In this document: positions 36,263 to 44,958 of the stretch, piece by piece | How the letters are laid out: each line of letters starts with the position of its first letter | Position numbering within the stretch: position 1 is the stretch's first letter | DNA from: CAVSWT01 sp963746735 | GTDB taxonomy: Bacteria; Bacteroidota; Ignavibacteria; Ignavibacteriales; Ignavibacteriaceae | Direction of reading: 5' to 3' | Length of the DNA stretch: 64,000 nt | Assembly: GCA_963746735.1 (NCBI GenBank) | Contig: CAVVCO010000012.1 | Location: 62,001-126,000 of the forward strand | Notes under the pieces: model-generated | The model's database searches: none | The model's input: the letters and a program-made list of their open reading frames with translations, nothing else | Told to the model about the DNA's origin: nothing | Program-made: the position numbers and the translations under genes

Positions 36263-36964
36263 TTAGTTAAATATATTATTCACGATTGCATTAAATATTA
36301 ATGAACCGTCTGTTTTCCCAAGTAAAGGATCACAAGCTCTTTCTGGATGAGGCATCATTCCAAGTACATTTCCATTCTTATTCATAATTCCGGCAATTCC
36401 ATTTATTGACCCATTTGGATTTGCTTGGTCATCAATTTTTCCTTCAGCAGACGAATACTTAAATACTATTTGTTCATTATCAATTAAAGATTTTAAAGTA
36501 TCTTCATCAGCAAAATAATTTCCATCTCCATGAGCTACAGGAACTTTTAATGCTTTATTCTGATTAATTCCTTTTGTGAAAACGGAATTACTATTTTCAA
36601 TTGTAAGATAGACATCTTTACAGACAAATTGTAGCGATTTATTTTTCAACATAACTCCGGGCAGCAATTCTGCTTCAAGCAATATTTGAAATCCATTACA
36701 AATTCCGATTACATGTCCGCCTTTATGTGCGAAATCAATTACCGAGTTCATGATGGGGGAGAATCGGGCGATAGCACCGGTTCTTAAATAATCACCATAG
36801 GAAAAACCTCCGGGAAGTACAATCACATCTGAATTTTGAAGATCTGTTTCTTTATGCCATAAAAAATTAACTTCGTATCCCTGAACCTTTTTTAAAGCAT
36901 AGTAAGCATCATGATCGCAATTGGAGCCGGGGAAAACTACAACTCCAAACCTGGGCTTATTCAT
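36263..36964 (-). CDS. purQ: phosphoribosylformylglycinamidine synthase subunit PurQ
   Basis: 233 residues, class I glutamine amidotransferase. It shows FGVVVFPGSNCDHDAYYAL, the oxyanion region LPGGFSYGDYLRTGAIARFS, catalytic C89 in IGICNGFQILLEAELLPG and the His/Glu pair in GMMPHPERACD. PurQ makes ammonia from glutamine and passes it to PurL (1529-3754). Its start overlaps the end of purS by four bases, so the two subunits are co-translated. Confidence 0.95.
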   Translation of the reverse strand: MNKPRFGVVVFPGSNCDHDAYYALKKVQGYEVNFLWHKETDLQNSDVIVLPGGFSYGDYLRTGAIARFSPIMNSVIDFAHKGGHVIGICNGFQILLEAELLPGVMLKNKSLQFVCKDVYLTIENSNSVFTKGINQNKALKVPVAHGDGNYFADEDTLKSLIDNEQIVFKYSSAEGKIDDQANPNGSINGIAGIMNKNGNVLGMMPHPERACDPLLGKTDGSLIFNAIVNNIFN

Positions 36965-37209
36965 ATTTTTTCCAGCGAGAATTCATAATCTTCCATGATT
37001 GGATTAGCAAGAAGCTTAATACAATAATTATCAACTTCTTTTTCAGCATCGCTTTTATTATCAGTATCGACAGTAAATTCAATAAATTTTCCGATACGTG
37101 TTTCTTTAATATTTTTTATTCCGAGATGTGCAGCACCTTTTTCAACTGCTTGCCCTTGTGGGTCTAAAATTGACGGCCGTCTTTTGATAATTACTTTTGC
37201 TTTATACAA
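36961..37209 (-). CDS. purS: phosphoribosylformylglycinamidine synthase subunit PurS
   Basis: 82 residues, the usual PurS size. It has the beta-alpha-beta layout with KAKVIIKRRPSILDPQGQAV and then VEKGAAHLGIKNIKETRIGK. PurS bridges PurL and PurQ in the small-type FGAM synthase. It is directly upstream of purQ with a 4-base overlap. Confidence 0.93.
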   Translation of the reverse strand: MYKAKVIIKRRPSILDPQGQAVEKGAAHLGIKNIKETRIGKFIEFTVDTDNKSDAEKEVDNYCIKLLANPIMEDYEFSLEKI

Positions 37210-37250
37210 TTTTAATTCCTGATACTTATGTGAAAAAAAGGAAAGATTAA

Positions 37251-37973
37251 CTACTTTTTCTTTAAATATCTAATAAAAATATGACGAAAAATACCAAATA
37301 GAATTATGAAAACAAAGATGTAAAAAAGGGCTTTAACTTTTGTAATAGCTAGTAAAACCACTGCACATAAGACGAATATAAAATGGAAAGGTTTCTTTTT
37401 TAATTCCGAAAGAGTGAATTTTGGAAGTGTGTCATACTTAATTGTGGATACCATTAAAAACGATAAAACTAAAACGAGAGGAATGATGTAGCTTGAGTAC
37501 GGTTCTTCAAAACCCATTGGTTTTTGATAATAAGTGAGAAGAAAGCTTGAAATTGTAATTGCCGAAGCCGGAATAGGAAGCCCTTTGAAATATTCCTTAT
37601 CAAATCCGATAAGTTGAATATTAAAACGAGCAAGTCTAAATCCGCCGGCAATCATAAGAAGAGAGCTAATAATAATTCCAATAGTTTCAAATTGATGCAG
37701 ATAAACGCTGTAAATTAAAAACGAAGGTGCAACGCCAAAACTTACAATGTCCGAAAGTGAGTCAAGTTCAACACCAAGTTCGCTGCTGGATTTTGTTAGG
37801 CGGGCTACTAAGCCATCAAGAGCATCAAAAACTGCTGCTGTAATTATAAACCATGCCGCTCTGTCAAATTCACCTTGGTCAGCACTAACTATGGAGAGAA
37901 ATCCACAGAACATATTCATAGCCGTAAAAAGATTAGGTATTACGGAAGGTGTTATTCTAATTCGGCGGCTCAT
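37251..37973 (-). CDS. pssA: CDP-diacylglycerol--serine O-phosphatidyltransferase
   Basis: 240 residues with about seven helices. The CDP-alcohol phosphatidyltransferase motif D-x2-D-G-x2-A-R-x(8)-G-x3-D-x3-D is in AAVFDALDGLVARLTK followed by GVELDSLSD. The N-terminus has the PssA-like TPSVIPNLFTAMNMFCGF. It joins serine to CDP-diacylglycerol. It begins 1 base after psd, the next enzyme of phosphatidylethanolamine synthesis, so the two form an operon. Confidence 0.92.
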   Translation of the reverse strand: MSRRIRITPSVIPNLFTAMNMFCGFLSIVSADQGEFDRAAWFIITAAVFDALDGLVARLTKSSSELGVELDSLSDIVSFGVAPSFLIYSVYLHQFETIGIIISSLLMIAGGFRLARFNIQLIGFDKEYFKGLPIPASAITISSFLLTYYQKPMGFEEPYSSYIIPLVLVLSFLMVSTIKYDTLPKFTLSELKKKPFHFIFVLCAVVLLAITKVKALFYIFVFIILFGIFRHIFIRYLKKK

Positions 37974-37974
37974 T

Positions 37975-38631
37975 TTAATTTACATTTTCAAAAAGAATAG
38001 TTTCACCAGCAGTTACATGGTCACCCTTTTTAACTTTTTCATTCCATCCGGATGATGCCGGAACAACAACATCAACCCTGCTTCCATATTTTATCATTCC
38101 AAATCTTTCTCCAATTTTTACACTATCATCAATGCTAATTTCATAAATAATTCTTCTTGCTACAAATCCGGCTACTTGAGTAAAAAAGATTTTACCGAAT
38201 TTACTTGAAATACCGAATTCACATCTTTCATTAACTTCGGAAGCTTTATCTTCAAATGCTGTAATAAATTTACCCGGGAAGTATTTTAAATATTCAACTT
38301 TGCCGTCTATTGGAATCCTATTAACATGTACATCCAATGGTGACATAAAAATAGAAATTTGCTTTGCTTTGCCTACAATATATTTATTATCATCAACATC
38401 TTTTATAAATAAAATTCTTCCATCGGCAGGGGAAACTACTATATTTTCTTTATCTGGTGGAGTTCTATCAGGGTCACGAAAGAAATTTAATGTCAATATT
38501 AAAAAAGTTAAAGAAATAATTATTAGAAATGATTTGATATAAACATTTTGAAAAAAGAAGCTTATTGAAATCAAAATGAATACAATTACAGCGGCAACTC
38601 CAATCGTAAAATATCCGTATTTTGTAAACAT
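37975..38631 (-). CDS. psd: phosphatidylserine decarboxylase (short type)
   Basis: 218 residues. Two N-terminal transmembrane helices (~8-45), then the decarboxylase domain with VVSPADGRILFIK, FMSPLDVHVNRIPIDG and the self-cleavage site YGSRVDVVVP near residue 184. There the Ser becomes the pyruvoyl group, as in the short GS-type Psd proteins. It makes phosphatidylethanolamine from the product of PssA, encoded next. Confidence 0.92.
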   Translation of the reverse strand: MFTKYGYFTIGVAAVIVFILISISFFFQNVYIKSFLIIISLTFLILTLNFFRDPDRTPPDKENIVVSPADGRILFIKDVDDNKYIVGKAKQISIFMSPLDVHVNRIPIDGKVEYLKYFPGKFITAFEDKASEVNERCEFGISSKFGKIFFTQVAGFVARRIIYEISIDDSVKIGERFGMIKYGSRVDVVVPASSGWNEKVKKGDHVTAGETILFENVN

Positions 38632-38633
38632 TT

Positions 38634-39344
38634 TTACGAGCTCATTATATTATGAAGCAAGTCCGTATATTTTTTAATTTCCGGGGCTGTGGTTAGCTTG
38701 TAAGGGTTACTCCATTTTTTATCTTCTTCTACCGGTAAAATTTTTAAGCTGCGTGGAGTAAAATCGTCAACTAGATATAATTTGCTATCATGTTTTCCAA
38801 AAGTACATGAAACTTCTGCCAAAATGGTATTTCTTCTTTCAAAAAACGATTTTAAAACTGCGTTAACTTTTGAGCAAATTCTATTTATTAATTTTAAATC
38901 TTCAACAGAGCAAAGATTAAAAGATACTAAATGACTTTCAGATACCAGTGATTCTTTTCCGTCACCAACATGAAATTCAAAAATAGGGAAACTTAAATTT
39001 TCATTTTCTTTTTTATTAAAAATTTTAGCCGTTCTTTTATCAACAGTATTTAAAATTTTAATAGTAAATGGTAAGCGCTCATGTTTTATGAACTTAAGAG
39101 TATTTTTATTTTCAGATTTAATAAAAGCAGTGGGTATGTGATAACCTTTTAAATAATCAAAGAAGAACGAATTAAGATGTGCAAATTTTTCACCAAGGTT
39201 TTTGCTTTTAATTGTTGCAGAACCATTTGAATGAAAATGGTCCGAATATTCTAGATTTATAAAATCTTCACGGTCAAAAACTACCGGTTCTTTTTTAGTT
39301 AGTTCCTCAAAAAGAGTCTTATTGTTATTAAATTTTACTGACAA
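38634..39344 (-). CDS. Divergent SAICAR synthase (PurC)-like protein
   Basis: 236 residues that follow the PurC fold throughout. NGSATIKSKNLGEKFAHLNS then FFFDYLKGYHIPTAFI match the early kinase-like region, PIFEFHVGDGKESLVSES the substrate loop, and ILAEVSCTFG with LYLVDDFTPRSLK the late metal/ATP region. But key residues differ: there is no RGKxK-type N-terminal loop, and the usual LVDFKxEFG reads LAEVSCTFG. It may be a very divergent PurC or a homologue with lost activity. It is in the psd-pssA-purS-purQ cluster, two bases from psd. Confidence 0.6.
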   Translation of the reverse strand: MSVKFNNNKTLFEELTKKEPVVFDREDFINLEYSDHFHSNGSATIKSKNLGEKFAHLNSFFFDYLKGYHIPTAFIKSENKNTLKFIKHERLPFTIKILNTVDKRTAKIFNKKENENLSFPIFEFHVGDGKESLVSESHLVSFNLCSVEDLKLINRICSKVNAVLKSFFERRNTILAEVSCTFGKHDSKLYLVDDFTPRSLKILPVEEDKKWSNPYKLTTAPEIKKYTDLLHNIMSS

Positions 39345-39411
39345 AATTACCTACTTTAATTTTTAGGTGAGAAATTATGAAATTTCAATGTATAAAGTCA
39401 ATTGATTATAT

Positions 39412-39419
39412 TATATTTG
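39412..39419 (+). promoter_or_regulatory. -7 promoter element before ybaB-recR
   Basis: TATATTTG, matching TAnnTTTG, lies 61 bases before the ybaB ATG in the divergent gap. A strong ribosome site GGAGGAATTCG precedes the start codon. Confidence 0.4.
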
Positions 39420-39480
39420 CTCAAAAAAATTATAAATAATTACCATTTTTTATTAAAATTTTATCTTTTGGAGGAATTCG

Positions 39481-39807
39481 ATGAAAGGCGGAATGCAAGG
39501 CATGTTAAAGCAGGTTCAGAAAATGCAGGCTGAAATGCAGAAAGTCCAAGGTGAATTAGGCAATATTACTGTTACGGAAGAAGCCGGCGGCGGAATGATT
39601 AAAGCAACAGCAAATGGAAATAAAGAAATATTGAGTGTAGAAATTGACCCACAAGTCATACATAAAGATGAAAAAGAAATTTTAGAAGATTTAGTTGTTG
39701 CTGCAGTTAATAAAGCTATACAATCAGCAAATAAGCTTGCAGAAGAAGAATTGGCAAAAGTTACTAAAGGAATGATTCCTCCAGGCTTAAACATCCCGGG
39801 ATTCTAA
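39481..39807 (+). CDS. ybaB: YbaB/EbfC nucleoid-associated protein
   Basis: 108 residues. An N-terminal helix (MLKQVQKMQAEMQKVQGEL) is followed by the strand region VTEEAGGGMIKATANG and a C-terminal helix (AAVNKAIQSANKLAEEELAK) ending in GMIPPGLNIPGF. It forms a tweezer-like dimer that binds DNA. It precedes recR with two bases between stop and start, the conserved ybaB-recR order. The very strong ribosome site GGAGGAATTCG supports this start. Confidence 0.95.
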   Translation: MKGGMQGMLKQVQKMQAEMQKVQGELGNITVTEEAGGGMIKATANGNKEILSVEIDPQVIHKDEKEILEDLVVAAVNKAIQSANKLAEEELAKVTKGMIPPGLNIPGF

Positions 39808-39809
39808 AC

Positions 39810-40406
39810 TTGCAAATAGCTGAACCACTCCAAACAGCAATTGAAGAACTTAGCAAATTACCGAGCATTGGCAAAAAAACAGCACAAAGACTGGCATTAT
39901 ATATCCTAAAGAGCGATGAAACTTCAGTAGATAGTTTAGTGCAGGCTATTAGAGAATTAAAAACCAAGCTAAGATTTTGTGAAAGATGTTTTAATATTTC
40001 TGTTGAAAATCTTTGTGATATTTGTAAAAGTCAAAAAAGGAATACAACCCTAATTTGTGTGGTTGAAGAAGCAAGCGATGTTATCGCCATAGAAAAATCT
40101 CATGAGTTTAATGGTTTGTATCATGTTTTGGGCGGAGTTCTTTCTCCGTTGTCTGGGATCAACCCTGAATCGTTAAAAATAAAAGAGCTAATTAAAAGAT
40201 TTGAAACCGAAGATATACAAGAAATTATTTTAGCACTTAATCCTGATACAGAAGGGGAAACGACTGCATTATATTTGGCAAAATTAATTAAACCGTTTGG
40301 AATAAAAGTAACTCGAATTGCTAGTGGACTTCCGATTGGAGGCGATTTGGAATTTGCTGATGAAGCCACAGTTGGAAGAGCTGTTCTAAGAAGAACTTCA
40401 ATATGA
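39810..40406 (+). CDS. recR: recombination mediator RecR
   Basis: 198 residues from a TTG start (MQIAEPLQTAIEELSKLPSI). A helix-hairpin-helix (PSIGKKTAQRLALYIL) is followed by the zinc finger C57, C60, C69, C72 (FCERC, LCDIC). The TOPRIM domain carries LICVVEEASDV and LALNPDTEGETTALYL, and the C-terminal Walker-like tail ends GGDLEFADEATVGRA. It helps load RecA with RecO. No nearby ATG fits in frame, so TTG is the best start. Confidence 0.94.
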   Translation: MQIAEPLQTAIEELSKLPSIGKKTAQRLALYILKSDETSVDSLVQAIRELKTKLRFCERCFNISVENLCDICKSQKRNTTLICVVEEASDVIAIEKSHEFNGLYHVLGGVLSPLSGINPESLKIKELIKRFETEDIQEIILALNPDTEGETTALYLAKLIKPFGIKVTRIASGLPIGGDLEFADEATVGRAVLRRTSI

Positions 40407-40530
40407 TTAAATCAAAAACTAAATTTTTTAAGAACGGAGTTTCATCAAACTGAGTAATTCAAAAAGCTCACGATGACAACTAAAAATTACTTATATATTT
40501 TATTGCAGATACGATTAAGACTACAATTTC

Positions 40531-41265
40531 ATGGCTGAATGGTTCAAAGACTGGTTTAACACTGAAGAATATCTCGATGTTTACAGGCATCGAAATGAAG
40601 ACGATGCTAAAAAACTTGTTGATTTAATTTTATCTAAGGTAAATATTTCTCACGGCAGTAAAGTTCTTGATATGGCTTGCGGTGCCGGACGCCATTCTAT
40701 CATTTTCGCACAATATGGTTTTAAAGTTACAGCAGTTGACTTAAGTGAAAAGCTGATTAAAGTAGCCAAGAAAACTGCTGCTGAATCAAATGTCAATGTA
40801 AATTTTATTGAATCAGATCTGCGCGAATTTGCAATTAGCGAAAAATTTGATTTAATAGTTAATCTTTTTACCAGCTTTGGTTATTTTGAAAAGGATATTG
40901 AAAATATTAAAATCATAAAAACCGCTTTCAATCATTTAAAAGAAAATGGATTTTTCATTTTGGATTTTTTCAACCAAGGATATGTGGAAAAGAATTTAAA
41001 ACAAAAATCAGTTGATATAATTCCCGGCGGATTAATAACTCAGGAAAGAAGAATTGAAAACAGCAGAATCAAAAAGTTAATTACAATTAATAAATATGAC
41101 GTAGAACAAAAATTTATAGAGTCTGTTAGAATGTTTAAGCCGGAAGAGTTAATTTCTGCTGTGGTTTCAGCAGGATTTAAAGTGTATGAAATTTTAGGTG
41201 ACTTTGATGGAAATACTTTTAATTTTTCATCATCACCAAGAGTAATCCTTATAGTTCAAAAATGA
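40531..41265 (+). CDS. Class I SAM-dependent methyltransferase
   Basis: 244 residues. Motif I is VLDMACGAGRHSI (~49-61), the acidic end of strand 2 is VTAVDLSEKL and motif II-like IVNLFTSFGYFEKD. The C-terminal half has several beta-strands (ERRIENSRIKKLI...) seen in a common small-molecule methyltransferase group. The substrate is unknown. Its stop overlaps the start of the next lipoprotein gene by four bases (ATGA), suggesting one message. Confidence 0.85.
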   Translation: MAEWFKDWFNTEEYLDVYRHRNEDDAKKLVDLILSKVNISHGSKVLDMACGAGRHSIIFAQYGFKVTAVDLSEKLIKVAKKTAAESNVNVNFIESDLREFAISEKFDLIVNLFTSFGYFEKDIENIKIIKTAFNHLKENGFFILDFFNQGYVEKNLKQKSVDIIPGGLITQERRIENSRIKKLITINKYDVEQKFIESVRMFKPEELISAVVSAGFKVYEILGDFDGNTFNFSSSPRVILIVQK

Positions 41266-41843
41266 AAATAGCTGTTAAAATAATTTTAATTCCTTTTGTA
41301 ATTTTTTCTGGCTGTGATTTTTTTGGTACCAGGCCTGCTGAACCGCCAAATACTGCTGGAAGCACTTTTCAGCCTGCTTATACAACAGATAATCTTATAA
41401 GCAATTTTCAAAATTCTTTAGCAGATAAAAATGTTGTTAATTATCTAACCTGCTTAGCAGATTCAAATTTTACAAGCAGGAAATTCCGTTTTACTCCATC
41501 CGCAAGTGCAGTGTCACAGTTTCCTTCCTTAACTGACAATTGGGACCTTAAACATGAAGAACAATATTTTAATAACTTAATGAGTAAAGTTTTAGATAAT
41601 GCTTCAATTAGTTTAAATTTTAATAATGTTAATTCAAGTCAGTTTAGCGACAGCTTAATTTATTCAGCAAGCTATACTCTGACAGTCCCGCTTTCCGACC
41701 AAACTATTCCTGAAAATTATCAAGGTGATTTAAAGTTTACGATGATTAGAGATGCACGTTCAGTTTGGGTTATTTATAATTGGCAGGATTCTAAGAATAG
41801 TGACTTACCAAGTTGGAGTGATTTGAAAGGAAGATTTTATTAA
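41262..41843 (+). CDS. Lipoprotein of unknown function
   Basis: 193 residues with a lipobox at about C18 (IPFVIFSGCDFFG). The mature part begins with a Pro/Thr-rich linker, then has an NTF2-like feel: DNLISNFQNSLADKNVVNYL near the start and a final strand WVIYNWQDSKN. It resembles in layout the next gene's product (AIVKWVDES ending), so the two may be paralogues made as a pair. No known function. Confidence 0.6.
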   Translation: MKIAVKIILIPFVIFSGCDFFGTRPAEPPNTAGSTFQPAYTTDNLISNFQNSLADKNVVNYLTCLADSNFTSRKFRFTPSASAVSQFPSLTDNWDLKHEEQYFNNLMSKVLDNASISLNFNNVNSSQFSDSLIYSASYTLTVPLSDQTIPENYQGDLKFTMIRDARSVWVIYNWQDSKNSDLPSWSDLKGRFY

Positions 41844-41871
41844 AAGCGCAATCAAATATGCTTTCATAATC

Positions 41872-42345
41872 TTGATTATTTTCGTTGGATGTAAAAATCC
41901 ATTCTCCCCAAAGTTTGATGAAAGCAGTGGACAATCTTCTGCAATTTCAGATTTGAAAAATCCTGAAGGTGTTTTTCAAAATATACAATATGCTTATGCG
42001 ACTAAGGACACAATAGTTTACGGAGAGATGATTAGTCAGGATTTTGTTTTTACTTATAGGGATTACGAACAAAACGTAGATGTATCATGGGGAAGGGATA
42101 GCGAGATGCGGGCAACTTACGGACTTTTTAATAATACGCAGCAGGTTAACTTAATCTGGAACAGCATTCTTCTTTCAACAGTAGATTCAACCACTGCTAC
42201 CTATGTAAGAGGATATAATTTAACTGTAACTTTTAATCCTACTGATATTCAAAGATATGATGGCAGAGTGAATCTGTCGTTAAGAAAAAATCCGGTTACA
42301 GAAAAATGGGCAATTGTTAAGTGGGTGGACGAATCAAACTTTTAA
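41872..42345 (+). CDS. Lipoprotein of unknown function, start uncertain
   Basis: 157 residues from TTG 41872. The frame is open from 41827, and KSAIKYAFIILIIFVGC ahead of the lipobox cysteine would be a proper signal peptide. A start at ATT 41839, overlapping the stop of the preceding gene, would give it. TTG alone leaves a signal of seven residues, too short. The mature part ends AIVKWVDES, like the preceding gene's product (WVIYNWQDS), and contains the same FSLKxTxx-type strands. Probably a co-translated pair of envelope proteins. Confidence 0.6.
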   Translation: MIIFVGCKNPFSPKFDESSGQSSAISDLKNPEGVFQNIQYAYATKDTIVYGEMISQDFVFTYRDYEQNVDVSWGRDSEMRATYGLFNNTQQVNLIWNSILLSTVDSTTATYVRGYNLTVTFNPTDIQRYDGRVNLSLRKNPVTEKWAIVKWVDESNF

Positions 42346-42363
42346 TAATGAAACAAAATTTTT

Positions 42364-43227
42364 ATGATTTATTTTTGGTTAAAAGAATCTTTTAAGCTTA
42401 TCGGAAGAGCAAAAGGTTCTTTCTTCATTTCATTAATTTCAATGACTATCTCAGTCTTTTTGATTATTACTTCATTAATTCTAATAAGAATTTCAGATGT
42501 TCTTCAAAGTGGAATTAAAGAAAGCATAACAATTAATGTTTTTCTAAATGATTCAATTAATAAAAATGATTTGAAACAATTTGAAGATAAGCTTAAAGGA
42601 GAAGATTTTACAAAACAGGCAAAGTATATAAGTAAAGATCAAGCAGCAGATAATTTCGTAAAAGAAACCGGTGAAGACTTCCGGAAAATATTAGATTACA
42701 ATCCGCTGCCGGCTTCATTTTCAGTTTCGTTAAAGGGAAATTTTGTAAATAAAGATTCTTTAAAGACTGTAATCAGTAAGCTAAAGAAATATCCTAATGT
42801 TGATGAGGTAGTTTTCCAGGATGAATTTGTTTATACACTTCTTTCTTATCTGGATAACATAAAAAAGTATATATTTATTTTTACCGGGATTTTATTTTTC
42901 ATTTCAATTTATATTGTGTACAGCACAGTTAAACTGATTACAAATTCAAAGTATAAAGAAATGGAAACAATGAAACTAGTTGGTGCAAAACTGTCCACAA
43001 TAAAAGCGCCGGTAATATTGAATTCAATTTATATCGGATTTTTTGCCGGGATAATTTCATTCGGTATATTTTTAGCACTGATATATTATATAAACAACAA
43101 TACGTTGTTTAATTTTTTCATCGATAAAAATTTGATTTATTATCTTGCGGGACTGCTTTTAATCGGACCTATAATTTCAGCAAGCATTAGTATTTTCACA
43201 TTGAGAAAAATCTCTTTAAAGATTTGA
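42364..43227 (+). CDS. ftsX: cell division protein FtsX
   Basis: 287 residues with the FtsX layout: N-terminal helix (~20-45), a ~110-residue periplasmic domain with ESITINVFLNDSI and KYPNVDEVVFQDE, then three helices (~165-190, 215-240, 255-280) containing KYKEMETMKLVGA. FtsX with the ATPase FtsE recruits peptidoglycan hydrolases to the division site. ftsE is not adjacent, which is common in Bacteroidota-like genomes. Upstream are lipoprotein genes on the same strand. Confidence 0.88.
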   Translation: MIYFWLKESFKLIGRAKGSFFISLISMTISVFLIITSLILIRISDVLQSGIKESITINVFLNDSINKNDLKQFEDKLKGEDFTKQAKYISKDQAADNFVKETGEDFRKILDYNPLPASFSVSLKGNFVNKDSLKTVISKLKKYPNVDEVVFQDEFVYTLLSYLDNIKKYIFIFTGILFFISIYIVYSTVKLITNSKYKEMETMKLVGAKLSTIKAPVILNSIYIGFFAGIISFGIFLALIYYINNNTLFNFFIDKNLIYYLAGLLLIGPIISASISIFTLRKISLKI

Positions 43228-43302
43228 TGTAATTTTAATATTCTTTAATTTTTAGCGCATAAATTTTAGTAAACAATTTTTTAAAAAAAGTAATTAGTTA
43301 TT

Positions 43303-43329
43303 AACCCGGTTTATTTAAGAAACCAGGTT
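43303..43329. repeat. Palindrome AACCCGGTTT...AAACCAGGTT
   Basis: An imperfect 10-bp stem with one mismatch, 39 bases before the Wza-like gene. Loosely related to the palindromes at 15774 and 46102. Confidence 0.45.
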
Positions 43330-43367
43330 GATCCAAGTATAAATGGTGGACAAAAAATAAAATAATT

Positions 43368-44954
43368 ATGCCGATCAAAATTCTTCTTTTAATTATTACT
43401 CTTTCATTTGTAAGTTCAGCATTCGCTCAAATTGTGCCAGATTATGAAGAAAGATCTTTCTCCAATATATCTGATTCATTAAAAAGTCAAATGCTAGAAT
43501 TTGGAAACTCCAGCGGTAGCGTTGATCCCAATGAATATGTTGTTGGTCCTGGAGACAAATTTTTTATTTCAATCAGCGGGTTTAATGATTTCAATTATAA
43601 TATAATTGTAAACCAGGACGATCAAATATTTATTCCAAAAGTCGGCAGTGTTGATTTAAATAAAAAAACTTTAACCGAAGCAAAAAGCACAATTAAAAAA
43701 ACGATATTACAATATTTTAAAGATGTTGAAGTATTCATTTCATTAATTGACTTTAGAAAAATAAAAGTTTCGCTTTTAGGAGATGTTGTAAAATCTTCTG
43801 CTTATGTCCTCCCTGCTAATTCAAGATTGATGGATTTGATTGTAAAATCTTTTGGACTTACAAAGACTTCAAATTACAGAGATATAAAAATTATCGGTCG
43901 GGACAATTCTCAAAAGTATTATGATTTTCTTTCCTTCTTAAGATTTGGAGATAAAAAAAATAATCCTCTGCTTACTGATGATGATATTGTCATTGTGGAT
44001 AAAGTTGATAAAATAGTTTTGATAAACGGGCGTGTAAAATATCCCGGTGCTTATGAATATATTGAAGGAGAAACTGCTGCAAATCTTATTGATATTGCCG
44101 GCGGAATTTTATCTAAAGCCAGAACAGATTCCATCGAACTGGTAAGATTTGACAAAGATGGCAAGAACCAAATTAGTGAATACTATAATTACAACGGAAT
44201 CATGAATAACAAAATTCTATTACAGAATAGAGATAATATTTTGGTGAGAGAAATTCCTGATTATCTTGAAGATAAATATGTAAGGATAGATGGATTTGTT
44301 AAATATCCTGGCTACTATAAGATTATTGAAAACAAAACCACGTTAAGTGAAATCATTGCTGAAGCAGGCGGTTTTAGGAAGGAGGCTTCTTTAACTGATG
44401 CTGTACTTAAAAGAAATGTTGCCGACACGGAAGTTGATCCTGAATATGAGAGATTAAAAAACACTCAGCGTAAGGATATGACTGATGATGAGTACACATA
44501 TTTAAAAGCGAAGTCACGGCAGAAAGTTGGAAAAGTTGTGGTAGATTTTGTAAAGTTATTTAGAGACCACGATTCTTCAGAGGATGTTGTTCTTAAAAGA
44601 AGAGATGAAATAAATGTCCCTGAAAAAATAGATTATGTTATTATGCTTGGCCAGGTAGTAAATCCCGGCAATGTAATTTATAACAAAAACTACACTATTG
44701 ATGATTATATTCGTCTTGCCGGCGGATTCGGCTGGCGTGCATTGGAAGGTGATGTTAGAGTTATCAGAGCAAACACAGGTGAATGGATTGATGCAGATGA
44801 TGTTGACATAATTAAACCGGGCGATACAATATGGATACCGGAAGATTTACCTGGGCCAAAGTTTTGGGACGTGTTTACAAGTTCACTGCAGGTTTTAGGT
44901 CAAGTAGCTGCTGTTATTGCAGCTACTGTTGCCGTAATAGTAGCTACAAGGTGA
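43368..44954 (+). CDS. Polysaccharide export protein (Wza-like, SLBB repeats)
   Basis: 528 residues. Signal peptide 1-21 (LLLIITLSFVSSAFA). A polysaccharide export domain (~55-140) is marked by YVVGPGDKFFISISGF. At least three SLBB ligand-binding repeats follow, such as VLINGRVKYPGAYEYIEGET, KYVRIDGFVKYPGYYKIIEN and DYVIMLGQVVNPGNVIYNKN. A final hydrophobic segment lies at ~500-525. Proteins of this kind form the outer-membrane or periplasmic channel for capsule or exopolysaccharide. It opens the polysaccharide locus, and the chain-length protein gene begins four bases after its stop. Confidence 0.9.
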   Translation: MPIKILLLIITLSFVSSAFAQIVPDYEERSFSNISDSLKSQMLEFGNSSGSVDPNEYVVGPGDKFFISISGFNDFNYNIIVNQDDQIFIPKVGSVDLNKKTLTEAKSTIKKTILQYFKDVEVFISLIDFRKIKVSLLGDVVKSSAYVLPANSRLMDLIVKSFGLTKTSNYRDIKIIGRDNSQKYYDFLSFLRFGDKKNNPLLTDDDIVIVDKVDKIVLINGRVKYPGAYEYIEGETAANLIDIAGGILSKARTDSIELVRFDKDGKNQISEYYNYNGIMNNKILLQNRDNILVREIPDYLEDKYVRIDGFVKYPGYYKIIENKTTLSEIIAEAGGFRKEASLTDAVLKRNVADTEVDPEYERLKNTQRKDMTDDEYTYLKAKSRQKVGKVVVDFVKLFRDHDSSEDVVLKRRDEINVPEKIDYVIMLGQVVNPGNVIYNKNYTIDDYIRLAGGFGWRALEGDVRVIRANTGEWIDADDVDIIKPGDTIWIPEDLPGPKFWDVFTSSLQVLGQVAAVIAATVAVIVATR

Positions 44955-44958
44955 GAAT

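Noticed and set aside
40436..40485. Further REP-like palindrome (TTTCATCAAACTGAG...)
   Set aside because: Only vague similarity to the GAGCCTGTCGAAG family and poor pairing; not supportable as a member.
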